Below are positions 10,796 through 21,338 of a stretch of 64,000 nt of DNA, piece after piece. Below the pieces are notes generated by a model. That model ran no database searches and had not been told where the DNA came from. It saw nothing but the letters and a program-made list of their open reading frames with translations. Within the stretch, counting starts at the first letter, position 1; each line of letters starts with the position of its first letter. The DNA comes from Tritrichomonas musculus (Eukaryota; Parabasalia; Tritrichomonadida; Tritrichomonadidae): the NCBI GenBank assembly GCA_039105265.1, contig JAPFFF010000018.1, positions 1,488,001-1,552,000 on the forward strand, given 5' to 3'. A program made the position numbers and the translations under genes.

Positions 10796-11539
10796 TAATA
10801 ACAAATAAAAGTTTTTATTCAAATAATTGTGAGAAAATGGTTCATATCGTTGTTATATTATTCAATTTTTTGATTTTGTATTGTTTTTTTGAAATAAATT
10901 ATAAAAGTAAATTCACAATTTTTGAATGAATTATTTATTTTATCAATTTTTAAAATATATTTATATGATTCAATCAAGAAATTTAATGCTATATTATTAG
11001 TCAAAATGAAAGTAAATGATCCCTTCTTTTAAATAAATATAAATCTTCATTTATTTCTATTTTTAATTGTTTGAAACATGTCCTTCATGAGTACCAATTT
11101 TGATATACACAAATTCATCTATTCATGGAACCTCAGTAGTATTCAGTAAAGAGTTCCACTGTATATAGTTGCCAAAAATAAAGAAGTTTCCAGTATCAAA
11201 CAGTTGCTACTATGGCTATTCGGTGTCGTTGATGTCAACCTCATTTGAAGCTAAACATATGATATTGACAAATCTTAGCAATTATATCCAATATATCAAA
11301 AGTTTTGGATTTTTGATTAATCAATAAATTTTAAATGTATAAAAGACAACTTGAACATTTGGAGCTGAAACATTTACTCTTTTGAACAGCCAGCTCAAAC
11401 AATTTAAGAACAAATTCATTCTCAGATACCTTCCGAATTTAAGAAAGCTATGATCAATGCAGGATCACCAGATTTTGTGAATGGAATGAATGAACTTCAA
11501 TAAAAAAAAAAACTTAAAATTTATCATCTTTCCCTAGAA
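10796..11539. other. AT-rich intergenic region
   Basis: This holds the upstream region of the seven-helix gene and then AT-rich DNA with no intact frame. Short minus-strand stretches near 11220-11500 could be further decayed parts of the transposase-like remnant to the right; I cannot assign them. Confidence 0.4.
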
Positions 11540-12560
11540 AAGTTTCATTATCTAGTCGTCTCTCCTAATTATAGCGAAGTTCCTCTTTAAGTTAATCCTT
11601 TCAGGCTGTTTGAGTAAATGTTGAACCAATTTGAACTGTATGATCAGATTTTACGCATTCGTCTCTGTTATACAATCATCATTAAATGTAACACAAAACT
11701 GATGCATTCCGTATCGATGTGCTGAAGCATACGCATTAGCAGAAAAATTTTTATTTTTGATTATGAATCAATACTTCTCTTTTGTTTTTAATGAGTGCAT
11801 CTTTGAAGTTTTGGATAATTCATAGGCTTCTAGTATCTTTGTATTTGAACTCCAGAACTGCTAAAAAAATCATCAATTTCCAACTTGTCTTCCATGATTT
11901 ATCTTTTTGAGCTTTCTGAGCTTTTAGCTAATAAAACTAGTTCCAAATTTGTGTATTTCCGACTAAGCATTCTTTGACTTTATCAACTGTTGATTCTAAG
12001 AATTGCTTTAATACCTCTGATCCTTCTGAAAAGCGGCTACTTAACTTTTTAAAATAACTAATATAGTCTTCAGTAATTTCTTGGAGTTGATTCCAATAAG
12101 TTCTTTTGGAGTTCCTTTTGATCAAAAGTGTTCATATTTGAGCCATTCATTTTCTTTTGGATATACTGTTAATTGGTTATCATTGCAAATTTTTGAAAAT
12201 ATTTTCCCACTCCTCTGCATTTGTTTTTTAATTCAAACTTTTTGTATTTGTTTTTGATTGTCTTCTTCATATGTACAAGGTCATGGAGCTCTAGAGATCA
12301 AGAAATCAGTGATTTGAAGACCTGCATTATCTTGATCTCTATTGGCATATAATAAATATGATCACTTTGCCACTATCCATGCGTTTTAATCACAGCTGGA
12401 TCTATATGATTTTGTGATGCAATTGTTGCAACAATGAATACTTTTGTGGGTCCAAATCAAGTTCTATTAATACATCATGAAGCTTTTTTATAGTAAATCT
12501 TCTCTTAAATGCACCATATAATCTTCATTATATAAATTTGAAATGAATCCTATAAAATTG
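11540..12560 (-). pseudogene. Decayed transposase-like gene in several frames
   Basis: No long frame exists, but minus-strand translation shows protein-like blocks that jump between frames. Block 1, about 12540-12440, includes RRFTIKKLHDVLIELD. Block 2, about 12360-12175, includes HDLVHMKKTIKNKYKK. Block 3, 12122-11937, is 61 open codons including RTYWNQLQEITEDYISYFKK. Block 4, about 11740-11650, includes AYASAHRYGMHQFCVTFNDD. They are separated by stops and +1/-1 shifts, as in an old inactivated gene. The HDLVHMKK block recalls DDE transposases. The HRYGMHQFCVTF block recalls the N-terminal region of Helitron-type proteins. Two nested remnants are also possible. Family is uncertain; that it is broken coding DNA is more secure. 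Confidence 0.4.
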
Positions 12561-12700
12561 AGAAGGTGATAAGTTTAATGATTTTTATCATTTTAATAAG
12601 TGGTAGAACCTTGACTGTTTTGATCGGTTTTTGAAAATCATATATTTAAAATTAATTTGTTTTTTCTGAGTCATATAATATATCTTTTTTTTTTTTTAAT

Positions 12701-12752
12701 TTATCAGTAAAAGTAACTTCTTTATTACTCGATTTATCATTGTTTTCTCTCT
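12701..12752. repeat. 52-bp direct repeat, copy 1
   Basis: A 52-bp stretch beginning ttatcagtaaaagtaacttc recurs 123 bp downstream with only two differences. It may mark a local duplication or the ends of a small inserted segment. It lies 0.4 kb left of the Polinton. Confidence 0.8.
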
Positions 12753-12823
12753 ACAGGTCGCCAGCTTCGCTCATCGTTAAAATTGAACATATTCAAATTT
12801 TTTATAGGGCTGCGTATCTATGC

Positions 12824-12875
12824 TTATCAGTAAAAGTAACTTCTTTATTACTTGATTTATCATTGCTTTCTCTCT
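12824..12875. repeat. 52-bp direct repeat, copy 2
   Basis: Second copy of the 52-bp repeat. The 71 bp between copies (12753-12823) includes unusual G+C-richer islands and no gene. Confidence 0.8.
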
Positions 12876-13182
12876 GCTCGTTTCCAGCTAGGGGTATCTG
12901 TCAAATTGTTAATTCAAGTTCTAAAAAATGCTCGATATTTGATAATAGTAAAATCAAAGAAAAAAGCTAAATAACAAGTATAAAACAAATAAATTAAAAA
13001 TAAATATCATTTGTGTGATCAGGACAAATAAAAAATGACATGGTTTATATCATTTCACTTACAATAAAGAGCTAGCGCCCCAAATATTGTTTTCAAAATT
13101 CGAATGTTTATGAATTTTTAAGATTGACAATTCTTTTTTTTTTTTTTTTTTAAAGTATAGAAAAAAAATACGTTTTTTTTTT

Positions 13183-13413
13183 AGTAGTATATACGAGTCG
13201 GTTTCCGCTGGGGCTGGCACCCCAAGCGTCAACACGAACTCGTCATAAAAGAAAAAGAAAAGAAAAGAAAAAGAAAAGAAAAGAAAAAAGAAAAAAAGAA
13301 AAAAATATTCTTGTTCTCACTACTGCTCCCCATCAATGAAACGGCACAGGTACCCCACCCCACAACCGCCCATCTATGAAACGGCACAGGTACCAGCCCC
13401 GAGAATCTCGTAC
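13183..13413 (+). repeat. Polinton left terminal inverted repeat (231 bp)
   Basis: Reverse complement of 38437-38677 with only a few substitutions and a 10-bp gap in the polypurine tract. In order it holds the terminal AGTAGTATATACGAG, a G+C-rich block, an AAAAG-type polypurine run (about 13246-13306), and two copies of ATGAAACGGCACAGGTACC about 57 bp apart. It ends in the palindrome CGAGAATCTCG. The stop codon of the adjacent gene starts on the first base after it. Confidence 0.95.
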
Positions 13414-16035
13414 TTATTTCTTCATATATATAGCATCGAAACAAATCATAGAACATTCATCACAATCTAACTCAATATTATATATATCATAAGCACCAGA
13501 AGGTGGGTTAGTGTCTTTAAAGTATATTTCATCCAAATATGATTTTATTTGTTGAGGGTCAGACCATTCAGTTGATATAAATCTAATAAAATGTAGCTTT
13601 TGAGTCTTGTCCTTGAATATCAATAAGTACTCCCCATCTGGAACAGGTTCATTATCACCTGTTGGATCATTATCTAAATTATCAATAATTATGTGTTTCT
13701 CACTTGTAAAATAAGAGAATAGAAAATACCTATTATATTCATCAGTGACATCTGTAAATCCTGTATAATATGCTTTCCATTCACTATCTGGGTCATTTTT
13801 CTCTTCTAATGCAGCTAATCTAGTTTCCATTGCTTCGATTGTAGCCTTCAAGGTTGTATTTTCACCCTCTAATGTCTCTATCCTACCTATAAGTACATCT
13901 AGACCTTCATTAGCTTCATCCACAGTAGGGTAATTATCAAACTCAGCCTCTAGCTCATTGACCTTCTCAGCTAACAACTTGAAACAAGGCTTGAGTGAGT
14001 CCCTAAACATATTGCTGATATCCATAGCACCACTTAATGTCAAGGTTCCAGTATCAGGGTTATCATTCTCATCAGTAAAAGGTAGTTCATCAAGTTGCTT
14101 ATACTCCTCTTCACACCAGGTAATGATAGGTGTTATATCTTTGGTTATGCTTCTTGCTGTAGTACCTGACATGAAGTTAATGCTATTTCTAACCAAATCA
14201 CTCATACCTTTGGTTGACTTATGAGAGAATAACCTTTTAAGGAATCCTCCACCTTTTATGGTAGGAAAGCTTATACCATCTGGAAATAGCTGCATACCAA
14301 TAGAACCTATTGATCCAGCAGTACCTGCAACTCCAAAAGCTAATGCAGTCCATGAGACTATACGCAAATTATCTACATCATCCTCCAGATGTTGAGTAAC
14401 TTGTTCAGTCCTTGATACTCTACCTTTTAAGCTTTCCATAACAGTGTTCATTTCGTTAACATCATAGCTAATAACATCTACATTGTTGGTAACTAAGTTT
14501 AAATCACTCCTCATAGTAGTAATATTATCAGCAGTAATTATCTTAGAGGAGGTAATATTATAATCAGTATATAAGGTTGTTGCCCCATTAGGATTTGGGG
14601 ATACTTCATAAAATTGCTGCTTAATGATATACTCGAATGGGTTAGTAGTTGAATCCCAATGAACCTCATCTATTGGGTCAACATATTCATCAGCTAAATA
14701 TATCTTAATATCCCTTGAGTCATTAGTAGTCGAAGCTGCATATGTATATTCAAGCTGTTCACATGAATCAAGTACACCATGTAAGAACAACCATACCTTG
14801 TCTCCTCCATTGCCTTCTTTTCCAGTAGGTCGAACTGAGAACCTATTTGCATTTTTAGAACCTTCAAGGGTAATATCAAGGTAGAGTTCATCAATAGCAC
14901 TAGTTTCTAATTTATTAGTCGCATTATTCATCTTATAGCACCTTATTGCTTCTATATCATATCCATCTTTTGTACCTCCTTGACTTGTTTGATATCCTAG
15001 ACCATATTTCGAAAAAGGTTCTATCTCCCCTGTCTTTAATTTTACAAAACAGTCTATTTTACACTTACCTCCATGAATCATGTAATGTAGTATGTTATCA
15101 GGAGAGTAGTCATTAGGCTTATTAATCAGTTTCATGTTCCTCTCACTCCTCTTGACTTGTATGTAGGTACCATCTTCACCATACTCATTCTCCTTATTTA
15201 ATCCATTAACTAATCTACCATTGATATGACCTTGTATGTTATCACCTACCCATTTTGTACCATCCCATGATAAAAACCACTTATTACCAAAACAATACTC
15301 ATTAAACCTAAACTCTAAGTCATTAGGTATAGTATATCCTGTATCTATGTTCCATTGAAGTAACCAATATTTCTTGTTATCGATCTCAACCTGACTAGTT
15401 GATGTAGGCTTATATAAGTATAGTACATCGCTTTTACGTAAACTTAATGCATTATCAGCTTTTATTATAGAACACTTTATTGCCTTCTCTGTCTGTAAAG
15501 AATCAGTTATATATTCATTCATTATGCTCAACTCCCCATTCAGCCACAAGGTATATGGGTTGAAGTCTAGTTTACTATCAAAAGCTATATTCATATATCC
15601 CATAATGGTACTATTATTTATACTGCATCCATTACTACTTTTAGTTATCAAAGGAGAATATACTTGACCATCCTTAACATATATGTAGAACTCCTTGACT
15701 AAATTACCACTTGTATCATATACTATATTCTTCCTCAATACTATCTTAAATATATTAGTCTGGGTTTTTATTTCGTTGAGCTTATTCATGAAGTCTTCAG
15801 GCAAATTAACAAACTTAAGGATATTGTAAGTTGTTGTTGAAGACTCAAATGATACATACTGTATATTTTTATTTTTAATATCAACTTCTGGTAAACCTTC
15901 AACCTCATTAAATAAATGACCTGTCTGTACATAGTTATCTAAGTCACCCAAGGTTAATAACTGGCTACCTTTTCGAGTAGCATCCCCTATCTTAAACTGT
16001 ATATCTCCTTTAAATCTTGTAGTAGTATCACTCAT
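13414..16035 (-). CDS. Large Polinton protein with shared beta-rich module and coiled coil (873 aa)
   Basis: Start taken at the ATG at 16035 (MSDTTTRFKG), because the longer frame begins with a non-ATG codon inside the upstream gene. Residues about 195-520 align by eye with residues about 710-1060 of the neighbouring 1755-residue protein. Shared blocks are LYLYKP/LYLYRP, FLSWDGTKWVGDN/LTWDGKNWTGNN, and QQFYEVSPNP/QQFYEVEPDP followed by TDYNI..SKII.ADNI.TMR.DLN. A Gly/Ala-rich hydrophobic stretch (near 565-590) and a coiled coil with TRLAALEEK (near 745) follow. The last 130 residues are unique. Function is unknown; a virion surface, fibre or attachment role is my inference from size, duplication and position. 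The stop codon abuts the terminal repeat, and the gene follows the 1755-residue gene by 19 bp. Confidence 0.85.
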   Translation of the reverse strand: MSDTTTRFKGDIQFKIGDATRKGSQLLTLGDLDNYVQTGHLFNEVEGLPEVDIKNKNIQYVSFESSTTTYNILKFVNLPEDFMNKLNEIKTQTNIFKIVLRKNIVYDTSGNLVKEFYIYVKDGQVYSPLITKSSNGCSINNSTIMGYMNIAFDSKLDFNPYTLWLNGELSIMNEYITDSLQTEKAIKCSIIKADNALSLRKSDVLYLYKPTSTSQVEIDNKKYWLLQWNIDTGYTIPNDLEFRFNEYCFGNKWFLSWDGTKWVGDNIQGHINGRLVNGLNKENEYGEDGTYIQVKRSERNMKLINKPNDYSPDNILHYMIHGGKCKIDCFVKLKTGEIEPFSKYGLGYQTSQGGTKDGYDIEAIRCYKMNNATNKLETSAIDELYLDITLEGSKNANRFSVRPTGKEGNGGDKVWLFLHGVLDSCEQLEYTYAASTTNDSRDIKIYLADEYVDPIDEVHWDSTTNPFEYIIKQQFYEVSPNPNGATTLYTDYNITSSKIITADNITTMRSDLNLVTNNVDVISYDVNEMNTVMESLKGRVSRTEQVTQHLEDDVDNLRIVSWTALAFGVAGTAGSIGSIGMQLFPDGISFPTIKGGGFLKRLFSHKSTKGMSDLVRNSINFMSGTTARSITKDITPIITWCEEEYKQLDELPFTDENDNPDTGTLTLSGAMDISNMFRDSLKPCFKLLAEKVNELEAEFDNYPTVDEANEGLDVLIGRIETLEGENTTLKATIEAMETRLAALEEKNDPDSEWKAYYTGFTDVTDEYNRYFLFSYFTSEKHIIIDNLDNDPTGDNEPVPDGEYLLIFKDKTQKLHFIRFISTEWSDPQQIKSYLDEIYFKDTNPPSGAYDIYNIELDCDECSMICFDAIYMKK

Positions 16036-16049
16036 TTTAGTTAAATAAA
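16036..16049 (-). promoter_or_regulatory. Late-type start element (TTTATTTAA before ATG)
   Basis: Reverse-strand TTTATTTAACTAAA touches the ATG at 16035, in the 19-bp gap after the 1755-residue gene. The same TTTATTTWA-type box lies just upstream of several virion-type genes of this element. A role in transcription start is inferred. Confidence 0.45.
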
Positions 16050-16054
16050 ACTTC

Positions 16055-19000
16055 TCATTCGATGTTAGCACATTTAGCTTCAAGTGCTGCAAGTCTTGCC
16101 TCAAGAGTATCAATATATGCATCCTTCTGGTCTATCATTTCCTTCACTTCTACTTTAGTAATATAAGCAGTCATATCTATATCTTCTAATGGATGTTTTG
16201 TACTTGACTTATTTTCAAGCTCTTTGATTTTCTCGCACATGAATGCTATTGTACCCTTTAAAGTATCGCGATATGTCTTTGCAATATTAATACATGTATC
16301 AAATGAAACCATCATCTTATCAGCATCCTTCATTGTTATTTCAAGTTCAGGTTCATCATCTGTTTCTTCATGATATGCCCATGCAAGAATCTTTTCTAAT
16401 ACATCTTCCTCTGCTAATGTCTCTGGGTTATCATTACGACGGAACCAACTTGGAATATTAAATAATCCTATTCTATTTGCTACATATGCTTCTGCTGCTA
16501 CTCCTGCTATAGCTGCTGCATCACCAGGATGATGTCTAACAAACTGCCATTGACCATGTAAGAACCTTCTAGCAACATAACCTACTGCTCCCATAATAAC
16601 TTGAGTAGTTGCACTTATAACACCATCTTGTTGGTACATTTCTATCACTCCATTCACAATATTAATTACATGTAGTCTTCTTCTATCTATTGTAGCAACT
16701 ACATTTCCATTATATAGTACTTGTGTTATTTCTTCACCAGTTGTTTCATCTAATGTGTCATTAAAAGCTAAAAGATTACCATGAGAATAAATATTATCCA
16801 TTAGTTCTCCTCTTTGTTCATCACTCATTTGTTCTATCATTCTTGCTGTTATTGCTGGTGTTGTTCCTGGTACTGTCCAAGTATCTGTTGTGGCAACAAG
16901 GTCATAATGCTGATATCTAACTCCATTTGCATTGACTTCTATCTGTGAATTTATTCCAACAAATCGTACTTGACCTCCACTAATATTTGCTGTAGTTGGT
17001 GCTGAATAATCAATAGTAGCAACAATTGGATCAATAGTCTCTCCTCTATGATCAATAATATTTATCCATGCTTCCATTGTTTGGTCATTCAAGTAAGGTT
17101 CTAATCCAATATCTCCATTTTGTACAAATGGTAAATTTAATCTGTCTTGCATAGATAATTGTTCAATATCTCTCGCTGTGTATGTTGTTCCTTCCCATTC
17201 TATTGACCAATTATTATCAGTAGCTCTATGTATTCTATCTGTCATCTCAATATCAGCTGGTCTTATTAGAGTCCTTCGTTGAAATACATTATTATGGATA
17301 ATGAGTTGGTCATTATAAAACAAATCATAAACATTAAACCACTCTCTTCCATGATATTGGATACGTAAGATATCAGGATGACTAGCAACTAATGCATTTC
17401 GTTCTTCTCTTGTCATATCTGCAATATCTTCTAAGGTATACTGGATTCCAGATATATTGATAACAGGAACTTGATTCCTAAGTGCAATCGTAGTTGAAGC
17501 TGTATTTGTCATTGTAGTCTGTGGTACAGTTATATCTGTTCGAATCTCATCTGTTTCATCTGTAACAACCTGTGGCTGAACTTCTCTATGAGTTCTCTCT
17601 AATGATTGCTCAGTGGTTGTGATAGTATTTGTTGCATTATCAGTATCATTATCAGTTATTGTAATCGAGGATGAATTAATATTTAATGTTTCAGTTCCAT
17701 TTGTATCTGGTCTATTCCTAAAGAAGTGTAAGACATTCGAACCAAGTGTAGCAATAGCATTTCCTAACTGAGTCAGTGCATGTGTTGTCGAAAGGACAAC
17801 CTGTGTAGCTGAGAATGTTGAAATAGCTCCAGCAACAGGATTTTGAACAGTTGTTGTTATTGGTAAAAATCTTTCCATAGTCATCTTATCAGCCTTCAAA
17901 TCAACATTCACCAAAAACTTACCTTGAAAGCCACTACCTCCATCACCTGGATAACCACCACCACCACCACCACCTCCTCCACCATTTCCTCCTGGACCTG
18001 CTGGGAAAGGTCTTGTTTGATATGTATTAATAGTTACAGAGTTATTGGACATATTTAATGTTGAAAGGGCACTTGCAATACAAACTGTTGATGCTAAAAT
18101 ATTTAATATACTATTCGCAACTGCTACACCTTGTTTAATACTATCAGTATATTCATTATACATGGCTTGAATTCTCATTTGTTCAACTAGATTATCAACT
18201 GTCTGTTTCAATAAAGCATAATCATAGGCTAATATATCTGTGATTCCACCAACAACATTTAAATCTCGACGCATAGTCATGATATTATCAGCCCATATAA
18301 TCTTTGATGAATAAATATTATAATCTGTCGATATGGTAGTGCATTTTCTTGGGTCTGGCTCTACTTCATAAAATTGTTGTTGAATAATTATATCGAATGG
18401 ATTAACTTTCACATCAAAATCAAATAATTCTTTCTCTATATATATTCGAATGTTCTTATGATTAAATCCTTCAATGATTTTAATGGAATGCCTTTTTTCT
18501 CGATGATAATTAAATGATTCGAGACAAGGATTTGACCCATAGGTATGCATAACACCTGAATTAATACAATGAGTAGGATGACAATCCCATTTTAATTCAG
18601 TTATATTTCCATTAATATTTAGGTCAGCATAAACATATAATCCATCATCTGCATTTAATCCACTTGGCGCATCAACATACATTCTAGCTTGTTCATATTT
18701 ATATCCATCTTGAGTTAAAGTACCTGAACCACTTGAATCAAAAGTTGCAGTTATTCCTTCACTTAGTATGGTTCCATCTTTCTTAACAACCCTCCAATTG
18801 GTAAGATAATCTTTCAAGATATGAGCATAATTATCATCATCAGTTAAATCTTCCTTTATTGTTCCTTTTATCCATCTACCAATTCTTTCGTTATGTTTGA
18901 TTGTTAAAGCAGGCGCACCGTTATTTGTGTTCATGTATGATATCTTTTCTGTACACATGTTTTGACAATTATTTCCTGTCCAATTTTTACCATCCCATGT

Positions 19001-21322
19001 TAATTCCCAGTTATGACCAAATAGATAGTCTTTGAATCTAAATACTAAATTTAGTGGTATGTCATAATCTTTATCTATATCCCATCTCATACAATAATAA
19101 TTGGATTCTTCATACGTCTTAGATGGTCTATATAAATATAACTGGTCTGATTCCTTCAAGGTAAAATACTTGGAGTCAGTTGATGGAGTAGAGGGAACAA
19201 CATCATAGATTGTTTGATATTTGGAGACCAATGAGTTATATTGATTTCGAAATACTTCTAATATATCATCATCAATCTCAATTACAATTTTATTTCCATC
19301 AGGGTCAACAATATCAAAGCTATTTTCATCATCAGTATTAACAACGTCATTATCATCAACTTCAAGTGTACGAGCATGAGGAGCAGGAGGATGTCGTGTA
19401 ATCTTATTTACAATCCATTGGGCACCTCTTCCTATTGGTTCGAAAAGGGCAGCTATTAGAATTACACATAAACAAAATGCCCCAACGCCTAAACCCCCAG
19501 CGATTGCATATACAAGTATTACATAAACATACAGAATTAAATCAGAATAACCTCCTATATATTGCCAAAATTGAGCATCTATCCAATTTCCGCCTATCTG
19601 TATAATATTATTAACTAAATTCGGGTAGTTCATGATAAAATCAACTATGAAGTGCCATAAGTTGCTCCAAAATAATGTAAATGAGCTATATGCTATTTTA
19701 ATCATTCGAATTCCTTCATTCTTTAATTCATCAATTTTGTTATTAAGTCTTGGTGTCAATTCTTTTATCTCATCAATGACCTGATGCAAATCTACATCCT
19801 TAAAGTCAGCATCTGCATCTTCTCCTCCAATATAAAAGATTACCCCCACTTTTTCATTATCTTTAACAGCTTCATATGCAATATCCACAATACTATCAAT
19901 ACCATACCAGATAAAATAAAATAAGTTATATATAATCTTCATAAATTCTTTTGTCGCAAAAGCAATTGTTTTATAAGTTAATTTAATAGGCTGTTTAGCA
20001 AGAGATAGGGTAGTTGAAATGATATTATATAATAAGTCTTTTATCCATCCTATCGTCTCTTTACTATATAACCAAAACTTGGATACTGTTAATTTGAGTA
20101 CTTCTGGTTCTATTATTTTTGGAATCGTATATTCTTCGAGTTTCTTTAATTCATCAATAGGAGGAATTACATAAACCATATCTTCTTTGTTAACTAACTC
20201 TTTTGGTGGTTCAGTTGGAGTAGGCGTAGGTGTAGGTGTAGGGTCTGGAGTTGGCTCAGGTGTTGGAGTAGGTGGTGGTGTTTCATCAATTTCTATTTTA
20301 ACCTCATGTATTTCTGGTTCACCAGTTGTTTTATTAATTAGGCACATGGAAGTATTACCACCTGTTAAGTTCAAGAGAGTCTCATAACTTATGGTTTGAT
20401 CATTTAATGCATCTATCCATTTAGTAATATTAGCAGCTGTTGTATTTGTTTTCTCAGCAAAGTCTTTCATGTTATTTATCTTTGTCTCATTGACATCAAA
20501 GATAGTTTCATTAGTAGTTTCATTAACTTTTAAATCTACATATTTAATGGGCTCAATTTCAGTAAAATCAACAGTATTATTTTTTATCCACTTTGATATA
20601 TTATCATTACTTGTACTTAACTCTTTTATTATAGTTTCCATGTTTTTAGGTTTTATTGTATCTGTTCCATAGGTAATTGCTTTGGTAGTTTCATCTACAT
20701 GTTCGACAATTATTTTTAAGTCCTTTAATGTATTCCAATCGATACTTGGAACAATTGCATTATTAACTTCATCTATATTTTGAATCATTAAATTCATAAC
20801 ATCTAACATACCTTTTTGATTCGCTGTTAATGCTTCTATTAACTTCTTATATGTACTAACATCATATTCTTCTTCTATTATATCTTTATCACTTATCTCT
20901 CCAGTGAAATATTTTAAGGTAGCTCCGGGTGCAATACCAGAATCTACATCTTCCCTCATTTTGGTTAAAAAGACTTCTAAATTTTTAGCACTGTCTCTTA
21001 ATCTTTCATATAGTTTATTGAGACTAGCACAATATTGTATTTTTGTCGTTAGTGTACCATCAGTATTCCATGTATATATACCTTTACCTCCCATAATGTT
21101 AAGAGCACCAAAAGACTCGAGCCCATTTTTATCCAGATAGTCACTAACCAATTTTATGTCTATCTCTTCCTTATTATATAAGCAACTGAATTTTGGATAA
21201 TCTTTAGGGTCTCCACCTCTTATGATATCGATGTTGTTTTCATCATTAACACTTATCTCTATGTCTTTGTCTTTTAGCTTCTCTGTTTCTCCTGATAACA
21301 AAGAATAAACTTTAATTGACAT
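16055..21322 (-). CDS. Giant Polinton protein, membrane segments, PT- and Gly-rich linkers (1755 aa)
   Basis: The start is the ATG at 21322 (MSIKVYSLLSGE). The N-terminal 340 residues look helical with coiled-coil character. A Pro/Thr repeat linker (PTPEPTPDPTPTPTPT) lies near 350-375. Hydrophobic helices near 400-640 follow, the strongest around 595-635. Next comes the module shared with the 873-residue neighbour (about 710-1060), then a glycine run (GGNGGGGGGGGGGYPGDGG) near 1110. A long Thr/Asn/Ile-rich beta-like region follows, and a C-terminal coiled coil with EARLAALEAK ends the protein. The stalk-like linkers, duplicated module and size suggest a surface or attachment protein, but no known domain is recognised. 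Its ATG lies 16 bp from the divergent ATG of the 246-residue gene. Confidence 0.85.
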   Translation of the reverse strand: MSIKVYSLLSGETEKLKDKDIEISVNDENNIDIIRGGDPKDYPKFSCLYNKEEIDIKLVSDYLDKNGLESFGALNIMGGKGIYTWNTDGTLTTKIQYCASLNKLYERLRDSAKNLEVFLTKMREDVDSGIAPGATLKYFTGEISDKDIIEEEYDVSTYKKLIEALTANQKGMLDVMNLMIQNIDEVNNAIVPSIDWNTLKDLKIIVEHVDETTKAITYGTDTIKPKNMETIIKELSTSNDNISKWIKNNTVDFTEIEPIKYVDLKVNETTNETIFDVNETKINNMKDFAEKTNTTAANITKWIDALNDQTISYETLLNLTGGNTSMCLINKTTGEPEIHEVKIEIDETPPPTPTPEPTPDPTPTPTPTPTEPPKELVNKEDMVYVIPPIDELKKLEEYTIPKIIEPEVLKLTVSKFWLYSKETIGWIKDLLYNIISTTLSLAKQPIKLTYKTIAFATKEFMKIIYNLFYFIWYGIDSIVDIAYEAVKDNEKVGVIFYIGGEDADADFKDVDLHQVIDEIKELTPRLNNKIDELKNEGIRMIKIAYSSFTLFWSNLWHFIVDFIMNYPNLVNNIIQIGGNWIDAQFWQYIGGYSDLILYVYVILVYAIAGGLGVGAFCLCVILIAALFEPIGRGAQWIVNKITRHPPAPHARTLEVDDNDVVNTDDENSFDIVDPDGNKIVIEIDDDILEVFRNQYNSLVSKYQTIYDVVPSTPSTDSKYFTLKESDQLYLYRPSKTYEESNYYCMRWDIDKDYDIPLNLVFRFKDYLFGHNWELTWDGKNWTGNNCQNMCTEKISYMNTNNGAPALTIKHNERIGRWIKGTIKEDLTDDDNYAHILKDYLTNWRVVKKDGTILSEGITATFDSSGSGTLTQDGYKYEQARMYVDAPSGLNADDGLYVYADLNINGNITELKWDCHPTHCINSGVMHTYGSNPCLESFNYHREKRHSIKIIEGFNHKNIRIYIEKELFDFDVKVNPFDIIIQQQFYEVEPDPRKCTTISTDYNIYSSKIIWADNIMTMRRDLNVVGGITDILAYDYALLKQTVDNLVEQMRIQAMYNEYTDSIKQGVAVANSILNILASTVCIASALSTLNMSNNSVTINTYQTRPFPAGPGGNGGGGGGGGGGYPGDGGSGFQGKFLVNVDLKADKMTMERFLPITTTVQNPVAGAISTFSATQVVLSTTHALTQLGNAIATLGSNVLHFFRNRPDTNGTETLNINSSSITITDNDTDNATNTITTTEQSLERTHREVQPQVVTDETDEIRTDITVPQTTMTNTASTTIALRNQVPVINISGIQYTLEDIADMTREERNALVASHPDILRIQYHGREWFNVYDLFYNDQLIIHNNVFQRRTLIRPADIEMTDRIHRATDNNWSIEWEGTTYTARDIEQLSMQDRLNLPFVQNGDIGLEPYLNDQTMEAWINIIDHRGETIDPIVATIDYSAPTTANISGGQVRFVGINSQIEVNANGVRYQHYDLVATTDTWTVPGTTPAITARMIEQMSDEQRGELMDNIYSHGNLLAFNDTLDETTGEEITQVLYNGNVVATIDRRRLHVINIVNGVIEMYQQDGVISATTQVIMGAVGYVARRFLHGQWQFVRHHPGDAAAIAGVAAEAYVANRIGLFNIPSWFRRNDNPETLAEEDVLEKILAWAYHEETDDEPELEITMKDADKMMVSFDTCINIAKTYRDTLKGTIAFMCEKIKELENKSSTKHPLEDIDMTAYITKVEVKEMIDQKDAYIDTLEARLAALEAKCANIE

Positions 21323-21338
21323 TTTAGGATATAATAAA
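21323..21338. promoter_or_regulatory. 16-bp divergent start region
   Basis: Only 16 bases separate the ATG at 21322 (minus) from the ATG at 21339 (plus). The minus strand reads TTTATTATATCCTAAA, a late-type box. Two oppositely transcribed genes must have start sites in or within this gap, so leaders are nearly absent or overlap the other coding region. Confidence 0.5.

Noticed and set aside
12740-12970. 76-codon frame near the 52-bp direct repeats
   Set aside because: No ATG start with an initiator motif, and it spans both repeat copies with Ser/Leu-rich low-complexity sequence.
13229-13456. 75-codon frame in the left terminal repeat, and the similar 38463-38804 frame in the right one
   Set aside because: They translate the terminal repeat and its polypurine tract; they overlap the true gene end and have low-complexity Phe/Ser runs.
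20187-20387. Gly/Val-repeat frame on the plus strand
   Set aside because: It is the antisense shadow of the Pro/Thr linker of the 1755-residue gene.
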